DNA of 54,190 nucleotides from positions 1 through 54,190 of the IMG/VR virus record IMGVR_UViG_3300046718_000581; one strand, written 5' to 3'. The notes under the pieces are model-generated. The model was given only the letters and a program-made list of their open reading frames with translations, did no database searches and was not told the origin of the DNA. The translations under genes and the position numbers were made by a program. This DNA is from a virus. Positions 15,693 to 22,108 of this stretch are shown here, in pieces (the stretch's first letter is position 1; each line of letters opens with the position of its first letter).

Positions 15693-16609
15693 ATTTTGAC
15701 GCAGCCGAAGACGACGCGGACTGCCTGCGGGCACTCGGGCTTGATGGACTGCTTGCCCTGGTCCTTGGCGTAGATGTGCTCGGACATCGCGTGCGAGTAG
15801 TGGTCGATGACGGCCTTCGACTGCGGGTCCTTGAGGGTGGACTTCTGCAATTCGTTCTGCGGCTTGTACGCGTCGTGCGCCCAGTTGGCGAACGCGTCCT
15901 GCCCGGGCGTGCGTACCTGGATTTCCTTGGCGACGCCGTGGTCTTCCACGATGAGGTGGTGTGACCGGTAGTCGCCCTTCGGCTTGCTGATGTAGTCGGA
16001 CTCCTCGATGACCTTGTAGTTCGCTCTGATCTTGTCGGCCGTCGCCTTGACCTCGTCGATGTTCTTCACGACTGCGCGCATGCCGGTCGCATCCATGAGA
16101 CCCGTCGCGTCCTTGTAGAAGTGCGAGCCGTCGCTGTTGCGCGCGCGGTCCAGCTTCTCCATGGTGGACGAGAGTTCCTTGACGCGCGCTTCGATTTTGG
16201 CGTCGGGCGGCGCCAGCGAGGTGAGCTTCGCCTTCGCCTCTGCGAATCCAGCGTTGTGCCTGCCGAGGAACTCGCGGGCGATGTCGGCGTGCTCGCGTGC
16301 CGTCTTGCCAGGCGGGAGTCGGTCTTGGAGCGGCGACGTCGGCTTGAACACGCCCTCGGCGCCGGCAGGGTGCTTGCCGAGTGAGCCGCCATGCTCGGTG
16401 GGTCCTGGCCGGCGGTACGAGCCGGGGCCTGGCTGGTTGGGCGATGGCTCCAGGCGCCCGGGGTGCGGCTTGGCTACGCCATCTTGCGCGGCGCGGACAG
16501 CAGCCTCGGCGCCGTAGATTTTCTCGCCGGCGGCACTGACGTAGTACCTGCCTCCCCGTGGCCCGGTCGCCCAGTTCTTGAGCCCAGCACCCGTCGGCTT
16601 GGTCGGCAT
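15689..16609 (-). CDS. RelA/SpoT-type nucleotidyltransferase with N-terminal phage tag
   Basis: 306 residues. The C-terminal half holds the alarmone synthetase motifs: LMDATGMRAVV (Asp173), ISKPKGDYRSHH (Tyr214, His217), EIQVRT (229-234) and FANWAHDAYK (240-249). The first 32 residues contain GPRGGRYYVSAAGEKIYG, the same tag as at the C-termini of three small head-region proteins. A Pro/Gly-rich linker (50-90) joins the two. Toxic small alarmone synthetases of phages either make ppGpp/ppApp or pyrophosphorylate tRNA ends. The tag suggests that this one is carried in the virion; that is inference. Confidence 0.8.
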   Translation of the reverse strand: MPTKPTGAGLKNWATGPRGGRYYVSAAGEKIYGAEAAVRAAQDGVAKPHPGRLEPSPNQPGPGSYRRPGPTEHGGSLGKHPAGAEGVFKPTSPLQDRLPPGKTAREHADIAREFLGRHNAGFAEAKAKLTSLAPPDAKIEARVKELSSTMEKLDRARNSDGSHFYKDATGLMDATGMRAVVKNIDEVKATADKIRANYKVIEESDYISKPKGDYRSHHLIVEDHGVAKEIQVRTPGQDAFANWAHDAYKPQNELQKSTLKDPQSKAVIDHYSHAMSEHIYAKDQGKQSIKPECPQAVRVVFGCVKI

Positions 16610-16618
16610 GCGCCGATG

Positions 16619-16810
16619 CTAGCGGGTTGCGCGCACAGCATCAAGGCACTGCATCCGTATCCACGCCGAGACGGAGAGCCCGACGCGAGACGCCGCCGTC
16701 TCGAACGCCGCGCGCTCCTCGTCGGTCAGCTTAATCATGAACGGCACAGTCCGGTTGTTGTGGGGCTGCTTCGCCGGCTTGGTCATCGCGTCCCTGCCTT
16801 TCGGTTCCAT
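16619..16810 (-). CDS. Ribbon-helix-helix (Arc/MetJ-type) regulator
   Basis: 63 residues from ATG 16810 or 55 from ATG 16786. Pattern TVPFMIKLTDEERAAF (beta strand, helix A) then SRVGLSVSAWIRMQCLDAV (helix B) is that of an RHH repressor. A perfect palindrome (16825-16837) lies directly upstream, as expected for autoregulation. It starts ten bases from the end of the RelA-type gene, so the two could be one transcript. Confidence 0.72.
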   Translation of the reverse strand: MEPKGRDAMTKPAKQPHNNRTVPFMIKLTDEERAAFETAASRVGLSVSAWIRMQCLDAVRATR

Positions 16811-16824
16811 AGGTCCTAACCCCC

Positions 16825-16853
16825 AAGGTTAAACCTTATCTATACGTTGTCAA
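16825..16853 (-). promoter_or_regulatory. Operator palindrome and -35 box in front of the RHH gene
   Basis: AAGGTT-A-AACCTT (16825-16837) is a perfect 6+1+6 palindrome, distinct from TAGCCAATGGCTA. On the minus strand TTGACA lies at 16848-16853; a good -10 is not obvious, but the palindrome covers the region where it would be. Probable autoregulatory site. Confidence 0.55.
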
Positions 16854-16972
16854 GTCTTTAAATTTCCGGTGCGGCTGTTCGCGCCCTTGTCAAGCGGCAT
16901 CGCTTATCCCCACTTCCACCTACATCTCCCCTGCCGGGGGGGCTAGAAAATGCACGACCGCTAGATAGGGGA

Positions 16973-17000
16973 TTGACATTGTCTAGCCAATGGCTATACT
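16973..17000 (+). promoter_or_regulatory. Operator-bearing promoter P6 (rightward)
   Basis: TTGACA (16973-16978), 16 bases, TATACT (16995-17000), palindrome TAGCCAATGGCTA at 16984-16996. Followed by GTGGGTTGTAAGG and a purine-rich leader. Drives the 34-residue gene. The stretch 16854-16972 upstream has no gene and no clear motif beyond a GC-rich run near 16930. Confidence 0.85.
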
Positions 17001-17030
17001 GTGGGTTGTAAGGGGAAGGGAGGTGGGCAG

Positions 17031-17135
17031 ATGGGGCGCTTGGTGAAGTGGTTCCACCAGATGGTCGAGTCGCTCATGGGCGAGACCGTTGACGCGGAAC
17101 GTCAAGAGGCGCTGCTCGCTGAGCTTGGGTATTGA
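17031..17135 (+). CDS. 34-residue peptide in its own promoter cassette
   Basis: ATG at 17031 after GGGAGG (17019-17024). Encodes an amphipathic helix starting MGRLVKWFHQMVESLMGET and ending LLAELGY. Its TGA (17133-17135) lies inside the TTGACA of the next promoter. Size and cassette layout match the 21- and 58-residue genes. Confidence 0.5.
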   Translation: MGRLVKWFHQMVESLMGETVDAERQEALLAELGY

Positions 17136-17159
17136 CATCGGATAGCCAATGGCTATACT
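17132..17159 (+). promoter_or_regulatory. Operator-bearing promoter P7 (rightward)
   Basis: TTGACA (17132-17137), 16 bases, TATACT (17154-17159). Palindrome 17143-17155, extended to 15 bases at 17142-17156. Leader begins AGGTGTGTAGG, nearly identical to those of P1 and P3. Drives the gene at 17200. Confidence 0.87.
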
Positions 17160-17199
17160 AGGTGTGTAGGAAAACAAGAGAGAAGAAAGAGAGGACCAA

Positions 17200-18036
17200 A
17201 TGGGCGCGAACCTGATTGTGACTGAGGCTTCCACGGCAGGAGCGGTTGTGTACTGGACGCTCCAGGGTGCGATTGACCACGCGAAGCTGGTGGCCGCGTG
17301 GAAGGACGCGGGGCTGGACCCGGACGACTTGGTCGCCCCCCCGAGCGCGGTGATGGCACTCCAGCGTGCGGTGCGCGAGTTCGCGAGCAAGCGCGTCCTG
17401 GCCCGCTCTATCACCCAGGGTCACTGGGCTCTGGTGGATGAGCAGGTGGTCGGAGACAAGCTGGTCTACACGGACCTGCTCAACGCGAAGCTGGACACCG
17501 CGACGGAGACCCTGACCCTGACCCCGGACCATGGTGGTGTGCGCGCCGCGTACGATGTCCACCGCACGGTGGTCGAGACCCGCGATGTGAGCAACTGGCT
17601 CGCGGGGGTCTGCGAGGAACTCGGTGGTGTGACGCTCCGCAATACGGGTGGCATCTACTTCCTGCCCCCGGCCGGGCTGGAGAAGTTCCGCAAGATCATC
17701 GCGGTCCTGGCCCTGGTGAGCGCCCACACGATTCACCGGATTCCGGCCATGAAGTGCGAGGAGGCCGTGGCCGCGGTCCTCAAGGCGGTCGAGGACGAAG
17801 CGAAGGCCGCGGCGGAGGCCCTGGACGCGGACCTGGCCGACACGGAACTCGGGCACAAGGCCCTGACCGGGCGAGCGAGCAAGGCCGAGAAGGTCAAGGC
17901 GAAGTTGATCGCGTACGAGGAGTTGCTCGGGACCGAGTTGACGGTCCTCAAGGACAAGCTGGAAGACCTCCGCGCGAACCTGGCCGCGGCCGCCCTGGTG
18001 GCCGAGGCCGCTGCCGAGGAGGCGAAGGCGGCCTGA
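17200..18036 (+). CDS. Hypothetical coiled-coil protein (278 aa), possible DUF6744-like
   Basis: The N-terminal 170 residues are alpha/beta with GGVTLRNTGGIYFLPPAG near 150-167; the C-terminal 100 residues are an Ala/Glu/Lys-rich coiled coil. Proteins of this layout accompany MoxR/VWA genes in some phages and plasmids, but I cannot fix the family from sequence alone. Its expression from a P7-type promoter links it to the MoxR and metallopeptidase/VWA genes. Confidence 0.6.
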   Translation: MGANLIVTEASTAGAVVYWTLQGAIDHAKLVAAWKDAGLDPDDLVAPPSAVMALQRAVREFASKRVLARSITQGHWALVDEQVVGDKLVYTDLLNAKLDTATETLTLTPDHGGVRAAYDVHRTVVETRDVSNWLAGVCEELGGVTLRNTGGIYFLPPAGLEKFRKIIAVLALVSAHTIHRIPAMKCEEAVAAVLKAVEDEAKAAAEALDADLADTELGHKALTGRASKAEKVKAKLIAYEELLGTELTVLKDKLEDLRANLAAAALVAEAAAEEAKAA

Positions 18037-18049
18037 GCCCCCCACCAGG

Positions 18050-18071
18050 GAGCCCCAGGAAACTGGGGCTC
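18050..18071 (+). other. 9-bp hairpin with GAAA tetraloop upstream of a small gene
   Basis: GAGCCCCAG (18050-18058), loop GAAA, CTGGGGCTC (18063-18071). The loop is a GNRA tetraloop. The segment CGATTGGAGGAC follows directly and supplies the ribosome binding site for the gene at 18092. The same layout recurs at 18280-18301. Confidence 0.6.
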
Positions 18072-18091
18072 TCGATTGGAGGACCCGACCG

Positions 18092-18265
18092 ATGGAACGC
18101 AAGACGGTGACCGAGTACGAGAGCGAGGCGGTTCACGCAGTGCAGGTGGGCGACTACAAGCGAGCCGCGGAATTGTTCGACGCGGCGGCTGGGGTGAGCC
18201 TCGGGGCTAGGCGGTCGGCCTGGTACGCAGCCCGAGCCGATGAGTGCCGCGCCCGCGTGAACTGA
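18092..18265 (+). CDS. Small helical protein (57 aa)
   Basis: ATG at 18092 with GGAGG at 18078-18082. Encodes MERKTVTEYESEAVHAVQVG then an Ala-rich helix that looks like a TPR-type pair (ELFDAAAG, SAWYAARADECRARVN). No family recognised. Flanked on both sides by hairpins. Confidence 0.55.
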   Translation: MERKTVTEYESEAVHAVQVGDYKRAAELFDAAAGVSLGARRSAWYAARADECRARVN

Positions 18266-18279
18266 GCCCTGCAACAGCC

Positions 18280-18301
18280 TGCCCGACCCCGTGGTCGGGC
18301 A
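18280..18301 (+). other. 9-bp hairpin upstream of the zinc-ribbon gene
   Basis: TGCCCGACC (18280-18288), loop CCGT, GGTCGGGCA (18293-18301). Followed by CGATTGGAGGAC, the same 12 bases as after the hairpin at 18050-18071, although the stems differ in sequence. This points to a conserved intercistronic device. Confidence 0.6.
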
Positions 18302-18320
18302 CGCGATTGGAGGACTGACC

Positions 18321-18548
18321 ATGACCCCGATTCCCTGCCGCCGCTGCGGCACCGCTCTGGAGCGTGGCCCGCGCATGGCGGGCAAGCCGCTCCGCTGGTA
18401 CTGCCCGAACGCGGCCTGCACCACGCACGCGAGCGCGCCGGCCTGGAAGCCGGACCCGATGTGCTCCCGCTGCTGTTCACCGGCCACGTGCCAGGCAGGC
18501 CACGAGCACCTGTGCGCGGCCTGCTCCACCACCAAGGAGGTGCGTTGA
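18321..18548 (+). CDS. Zinc-ribbon protein (75 aa)
   Basis: ATG at 18321 after GGAGG. Contains CRRCG, CPNAAC, CSRCC and CAAC, enough for two zinc sites. The stop overlaps the next start. Function unknown. Confidence 0.55.
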   Translation: MTPIPCRRCGTALERGPRMAGKPLRWYCPNAACTTHASAPAWKPDPMCSRCCSPATCQAGHEHLCAACSTTKEVR

Positions 18549-18928
18549 TGGGCTACGAGTACCCGATGGTTCGCGCGCTCGTCGAGCGCATGGGTGGCGT
18601 GATGGACTACTGGGCGCACCCGCCGGGCGGCTACTACCTCATCGGGTTGCATGGCCGGGCGATGGTCGTGCCGGTACCTGATACCCGGGTCAACGTGCTC
18701 GACTCGCTGTACGTCCCCAAGGTGCTGAACCCGACGCACTGGGAGGACTACGGGGACGACTACGGGCGGAACGCGCCGGCGGTCGATGAGTGGGAGTGGA
18801 AGTTCCTTCGCATCATGGACGGCGTCAGCGTGCGCGGGTGGGTGTGCCTCATGCACGGGCTCAACGGGAACGGCAAGCCGCGCGAGGGGAAGCCCTGCAA
18901 CTGCACGAACCTCAACGTGCCGCGCTGA
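18548..18928 (+). CDS. Hypothetical protein (126 aa)
   Basis: ATG at 18548 with GGAGGTG upstream. Aromatic-rich, begins MGYEYPMVRALVERMGGVMD, ends with Cys pair CNC. No family recognised. Translationally coupled to both neighbours. Confidence 0.5.
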   Translation: MGYEYPMVRALVERMGGVMDYWAHPPGGYYLIGLHGRAMVVPVPDTRVNVLDSLYVPKVLNPTHWEDYGDDYGRNAPAVDEWEWKFLRIMDGVSVRGWVCLMHGLNGNGKPREGKPCNCTNLNVPR

Positions 18929-19323
18929 TGGGCCGGCCGATGCGCAAGTACACACGGCAGGAGAAGGCGGGCATCCGGGCAGACCGCGCCGAGGGCATGT
19001 CGGTGCGCGATCTGGAGATCAAGTACAAGACGAGCCGCGGTACGCTCATCGCGACGGGGCTCGTGGAACCGGCGGGCCGGCGCCGGCGCAGGAAGGGCTC
19101 GGTCGAGGACGTCAACGCGGCGCTCGACCGCGCAGGCAAGCCGGACAAGTCGGTGCCCCACATGCTGACGTACATCGGCGGGGGTGAGGAACGGACGGAG
19201 GAACACGAGTCGTTGGACCGCGCGCTCGCAGCATGCGCCGGCTACCAACTGGCGGGGGCTGGGTCGCTCCGCTTGTGGCGAGAGGTGAAGTTCAAGGTGA
19301 CCGCAGTGGTCGAGGAGGAATGA
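18928..19323 (+). CDS. Helix-turn-helix protein (131 aa)
   Basis: ATG at 18928. Residues about 10-45 read as an HTH with RADRAEGMSVRDLEIKYKTS and a following helix. Basic linker RRRRRKGS, then a unique C-terminal domain. Likely DNA-binding regulator or terminase-like adaptor; the HTH is the only supported part. Confidence 0.5.
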   Translation: MGRPMRKYTRQEKAGIRADRAEGMSVRDLEIKYKTSRGTLIATGLVEPAGRRRRRKGSVEDVNAALDRAGKPDKSVPHMLTYIGGGEERTEEHESLDRALAACAGYQLAGAGSLRLWREVKFKVTAVVEEE

Positions 19324-19326
19324 GCA

Positions 19327-19833
19327 ATGGCTACGAAGAAGCGAACGAGGCGCCAGGTCATAGACGCTCCGGTGGACATGCCAGTCCGCATCACGAAGAG
19401 GCACATCGAGCGGGCGGTGTGTGGCGACCCGCAATATTGCGTCATCGCTCAGGCTCTTCGGGAAGCTCTGTCGGTGAACGTGGCCACCGGTACCTTGGAG
19501 AAGGTGGAGGTCGGCTCACGCATCACGAAGGTTTACGTTACCAACAAAGAGATCAGGTACGCGACGCCACCAGCGTTCACGCAGTCGATTCGCGTTTTCG
19601 ATGTGACGGGTCAGTGGGAATTGCCCTCCGGGGAGTATGCGCTCATCGCGCCTCCCAAGAGTCTGCGGCTGGGCTACAAACCGCCGCCGCACAAGCAGGG
19701 CAAGAAACGGAACCTGGACCCCAGCCGGATGAGCAACCACCGACCACGGCTCTCGACGACGCGGACAGTAACGCGGGCAGGGGCGTACACCAAGAGCGCT
19801 GCGCAGCGGGCGAAAAAGGGAGGCGCGAAGTGA
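19327..19833 (+). CDS. Hypothetical basic protein (168 aa)
   Basis: Basic at both ends, with a central alpha/beta part that includes CGDPQYCVIAQALREAL, a segment of a kind I associate with uncharacterised phage proteins. Codon use is more relaxed than in the neighbouring genes. The last 35 residues are a Lys/Arg-rich tail. Confidence 0.55.
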   Translation: MATKKRTRRQVIDAPVDMPVRITKRHIERAVCGDPQYCVIAQALREALSVNVATGTLEKVEVGSRITKVYVTNKEIRYATPPAFTQSIRVFDVTGQWELPSGEYALIAPPKSLRLGYKPPPHKQGKKRNLDPSRMSNHRPRLSTTRTVTRAGAYTKSAAQRAKKGGAK

Positions 19834-20165
19834 GGCTGAAGTTCGTGCAGAAGGTGTCGTTCCGGTCGAGCGAGCAATCCAACTGGCTGGCGTTCACGCG
19901 TTCGCACCGGGACGTGGCTGCGACACTCCGCGAGGGGGACGCCATCTGTTTCCTCTCGCAGGGTGAGGACCAGATCGTGTTCGTCCACGGCTTCGACGCC
20001 TGGGAGGACGAGGCGGGCAAGACGGTGCAGGTGCTGGCGACCAGCCGGCTCCGCATCTCCACCAAGTGGGACCCGCTCATGCTGGCGAACTACGCGGAGA
20101 AGGTGGGGCTGAGGCTCGATGGGCTGAAGCGGTTCGAGGATTATTTTAAGGAGCTAACAAAATGA
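19830..20165 (+). CDS. Hypothetical protein (111 aa)
   Basis: GTG start overlapping the previous TGA. Beta-rich first half (FVQKVSFRSSEQSNWLAF), amphipathic C-terminus. Its own stop overlaps the next start by four bases. No family recognised. Confidence 0.5.
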   Translation: MRLKFVQKVSFRSSEQSNWLAFTRSHRDVAATLREGDAICFLSQGEDQIVFVHGFDAWEDEAGKTVQVLATSRLRISTKWDPLMLANYAEKVGLRLDGLKRFEDYFKELTK

Positions 20166-21547
20166 CCGACGACGTGCGGACGGCAGCGCAGGCGGCGTTC
20201 TCCGAGAGCGAGGTGAGCGGGGATGACCGCGAGTCCTCCCTCAAGAAGAAGGAGAACCGTGTTCGCTTGTGGGGCTTCGTCAAGGCAGCCACCGACAACC
20301 TGATGCACCCGCGCATCATGATCATCGGCGGCGACGACCGCACGTTGCAACTCAACTGGCCGCACAACTGGAAGGTCAGCCACTACGACGCCGCCGCCCG
20401 CAACCTGGAGGCCGCGCTGCGGGGCGGCGGCACCGACCTCGTCCTGCTCCTCACTCGATGGGCACCGCGGGCGGCGCGCAAGCTGGTCGACAAGGCACTG
20501 CCGCCGGGTGTCCCGATGCTCCAGTGGGACGGGACGCCCGTGCGGTTCGTGCAGGAGGTGAACAAGCTGAGCGGGCGCGAGGACGTGCCGGCGGAGTTCA
20601 ACTGGCCGCCCCAGGTGCTCAAGGCCAAGACGGTGAAGGAGCTGTTACGCGCGCTGCTCTCGGTGCTCGACATGGTCTCACCAGATACGCACCCGTGCGT
20701 CGAGAACATGATCATCCTCTGCCGCGGGATGCGCGAGGCGGTGCCGGTGCTCCGCCCGCTGAACGACGAGAAGCTGGAGGACATGGTGCGCGGAGCCTGG
20801 GCGGCCATCCAGTACGCCGAGCACGCGAAGGAGGTGGCGAAGGAGGTGGCGAAGGAGAAGGCCAAGCTGCTGGCCGAGGAGGAAGTCGCGAAGCCGAAGA
20901 GGTTCAAGCCCGAGGACGTGAAGGCCGCCGCACTGGCGACGCCGGCCCACCCGGAGGACCCGGGGAGTGAACCACACACCATCGTGGAGGAGACCGTGTC
21001 GCCGAAGAAACCGAAAGACCCTGAGTTCGAGAACGCCTACAAGGCGGTGGGTGCCCTGGTGAGTGACAGCAAGCGGAAGGATGCGTGGACCAAGGACGAG
21101 CTGGAGATGCTCATCGCAGCGTGGGAGGAGGCCCGCAGTGACGCCGATGCGCTGCTCGGGAACCTGCGAACCCTGGGCTCCAAGCGGAGCGTGACCAGCA
21201 TCCTGTTCCAGATTCAGCGGGTGGCCTCAGTGGTCGGGCTGAAGGTGCCGCAGGCTGTCATCGACCGGCTGCGAGACCTGAGCCTGGACGACCGCAAGAA
21301 GTCGACGCTGGGCATCGTGGAGTTCATCGAGCGCAAGGCCGGCTCGACTGGGCTCGGCGATGCCGACGTGCAGGAGGCGCGCGAGAAGATGTGGAATGAG
21401 TCGTTCGCTGCACCGGGCGCCCTGACCACCGGGTCGGCCGACAAGTTCCGGGCGCTCGTGGCCTACGTCGTCCAGGGCGTCGAGCTTGGGTTGGAGACCA
21501 AGGACATGGCGTTCGACAAGATCGCAGCCCTCGTCAAGAGGGCGTAG
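20162..21547 (+). CDS. DUF2325-like N-terminal domain fused to a coiled coil and Myb-like region (461 aa)
   Basis: Residues about 50-130 look like a small Rossmann domain with IMIIGGDDRT at its start and TDLVLLLTRWAP later, resembling DUF2325. A Lys/Glu coiled coil (220-255) and a Pro-rich linker follow. Residues about 310-360 (WTKDELEMLIAAWEEA, LGSKRSVTSILFQI) look Myb/SANT-like. Possibly a DNA-associated scaffold; function unknown. Confidence 0.5.
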   Translation: MTDDVRTAAQAAFSESEVSGDDRESSLKKKENRVRLWGFVKAATDNLMHPRIMIIGGDDRTLQLNWPHNWKVSHYDAAARNLEAALRGGGTDLVLLLTRWAPRAARKLVDKALPPGVPMLQWDGTPVRFVQEVNKLSGREDVPAEFNWPPQVLKAKTVKELLRALLSVLDMVSPDTHPCVENMIILCRGMREAVPVLRPLNDEKLEDMVRGAWAAIQYAEHAKEVAKEVAKEKAKLLAEEEVAKPKRFKPEDVKAAALATPAHPEDPGSEPHTIVEETVSPKKPKDPEFENAYKAVGALVSDSKRKDAWTKDELEMLIAAWEEARSDADALLGNLRTLGSKRSVTSILFQIQRVASVVGLKVPQAVIDRLRDLSLDDRKKSTLGIVEFIERKAGSTGLGDADVQEAREKMWNESFAAPGALTTGSADKFRALVAYVVQGVELGLETKDMAFDKIAALVKRA

Positions 21548-21583
21548 TACCACGGGGAGCCGGGCAGGGATTGGGGGTCAGCC

Positions 21584-21663
21584 CCACCGCGTAGTAGCTG
21601 TCGCTGAGCGGCGAGGCGCGGTGGTGCCCCAGGCCGGGAGGTTCGACTCCTCCCCTCTCCACC
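21584..21663 (+). tRNA. tRNA-like 3' end (T-arm plus acceptor strand), possible remnant or attachment site
   Basis: GGAGG-TTCGACT-CCTCC (21637-21653) is a textbook T-arm, followed by CCTCTCC and ACC, the 3' acceptor strand typical of tRNA-Ser. I cannot find the matching 5' acceptor strand or an anticodon arm. Upstream, CCACCGCG (21584-21591) pairs with CGCGGTGG (21617-21624) to give a separate hairpin. It may be a decayed tRNA or the phage copy of a host tRNA end used for integration. Confidence 0.3.
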
Positions 21664-21673
21664 GGAGGAACGG

Positions 21674-22108
21674 ATGACGGACAAGCTGAACGAGCGCCTG
21701 CGGCAGTTGACCGACGCGCTCAAGCGCCTCGAACCGGAAGTCGCCGGCGGCCCGCAGGCCCGGCGCAACGCGCGCAACCGCGTGCTGACGGTGCTCCGGC
21801 TGGTGCGCCAGTACGTCGAGGAGTACCACCCGGTCGAGCGCCGGGCGCCCAAGCCGCGCCGCAAGCGGGCGGCCAAGCCCTGGAGGGCAGAGCGCCTTGT
21901 CTTCGTGGCGACGCCTATCGCGCAGAAGCTCGCGGCGGCTGGCGTGCGCCTCAAGCTCAAGGACACACGCGCCGCCATCCCGGGATGGGCGTACGACCTC
22001 ATCAAGCTCGACCCAACCATCGCGCAATTGCGCGAGGCCAACCGCAGCATGACCGCGCGCCGGGCGCTGCTCGCCGAGGCCATGCTGATGGCGGAGCCGA
22101 CATCATGA
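21674..22108 (+). CDS. Hypothetical basic helical protein (144 aa)
   Basis: ATG at 21674 with GGAGG upstream. Mostly helical and strongly basic around 55-70 (RRAPKPRRKRAAKPW). The stop overlaps the helicase start (ATGA), so it may be a helicase partner. No family recognised. Confidence 0.5.
   Translation: MTDKLNERLRQLTDALKRLEPEVAGGPQARRNARNRVLTVLRLVRQYVEEYHPVERRAPKPRRKRAAKPWRAERLVFVATPIAQKLAAAGVRLKLKDTRAAIPGWAYDLIKLDPTIAQLREANRSMTARRALLAEAMLMAEPTS

Noticed and set aside
21548-21673. A complete tRNA gene in the gap at 21.6 kb
   Set aside because: Only the T-arm and 3' acceptor strand can be folded convincingly; no 5' acceptor partner or anticodon arm fits.
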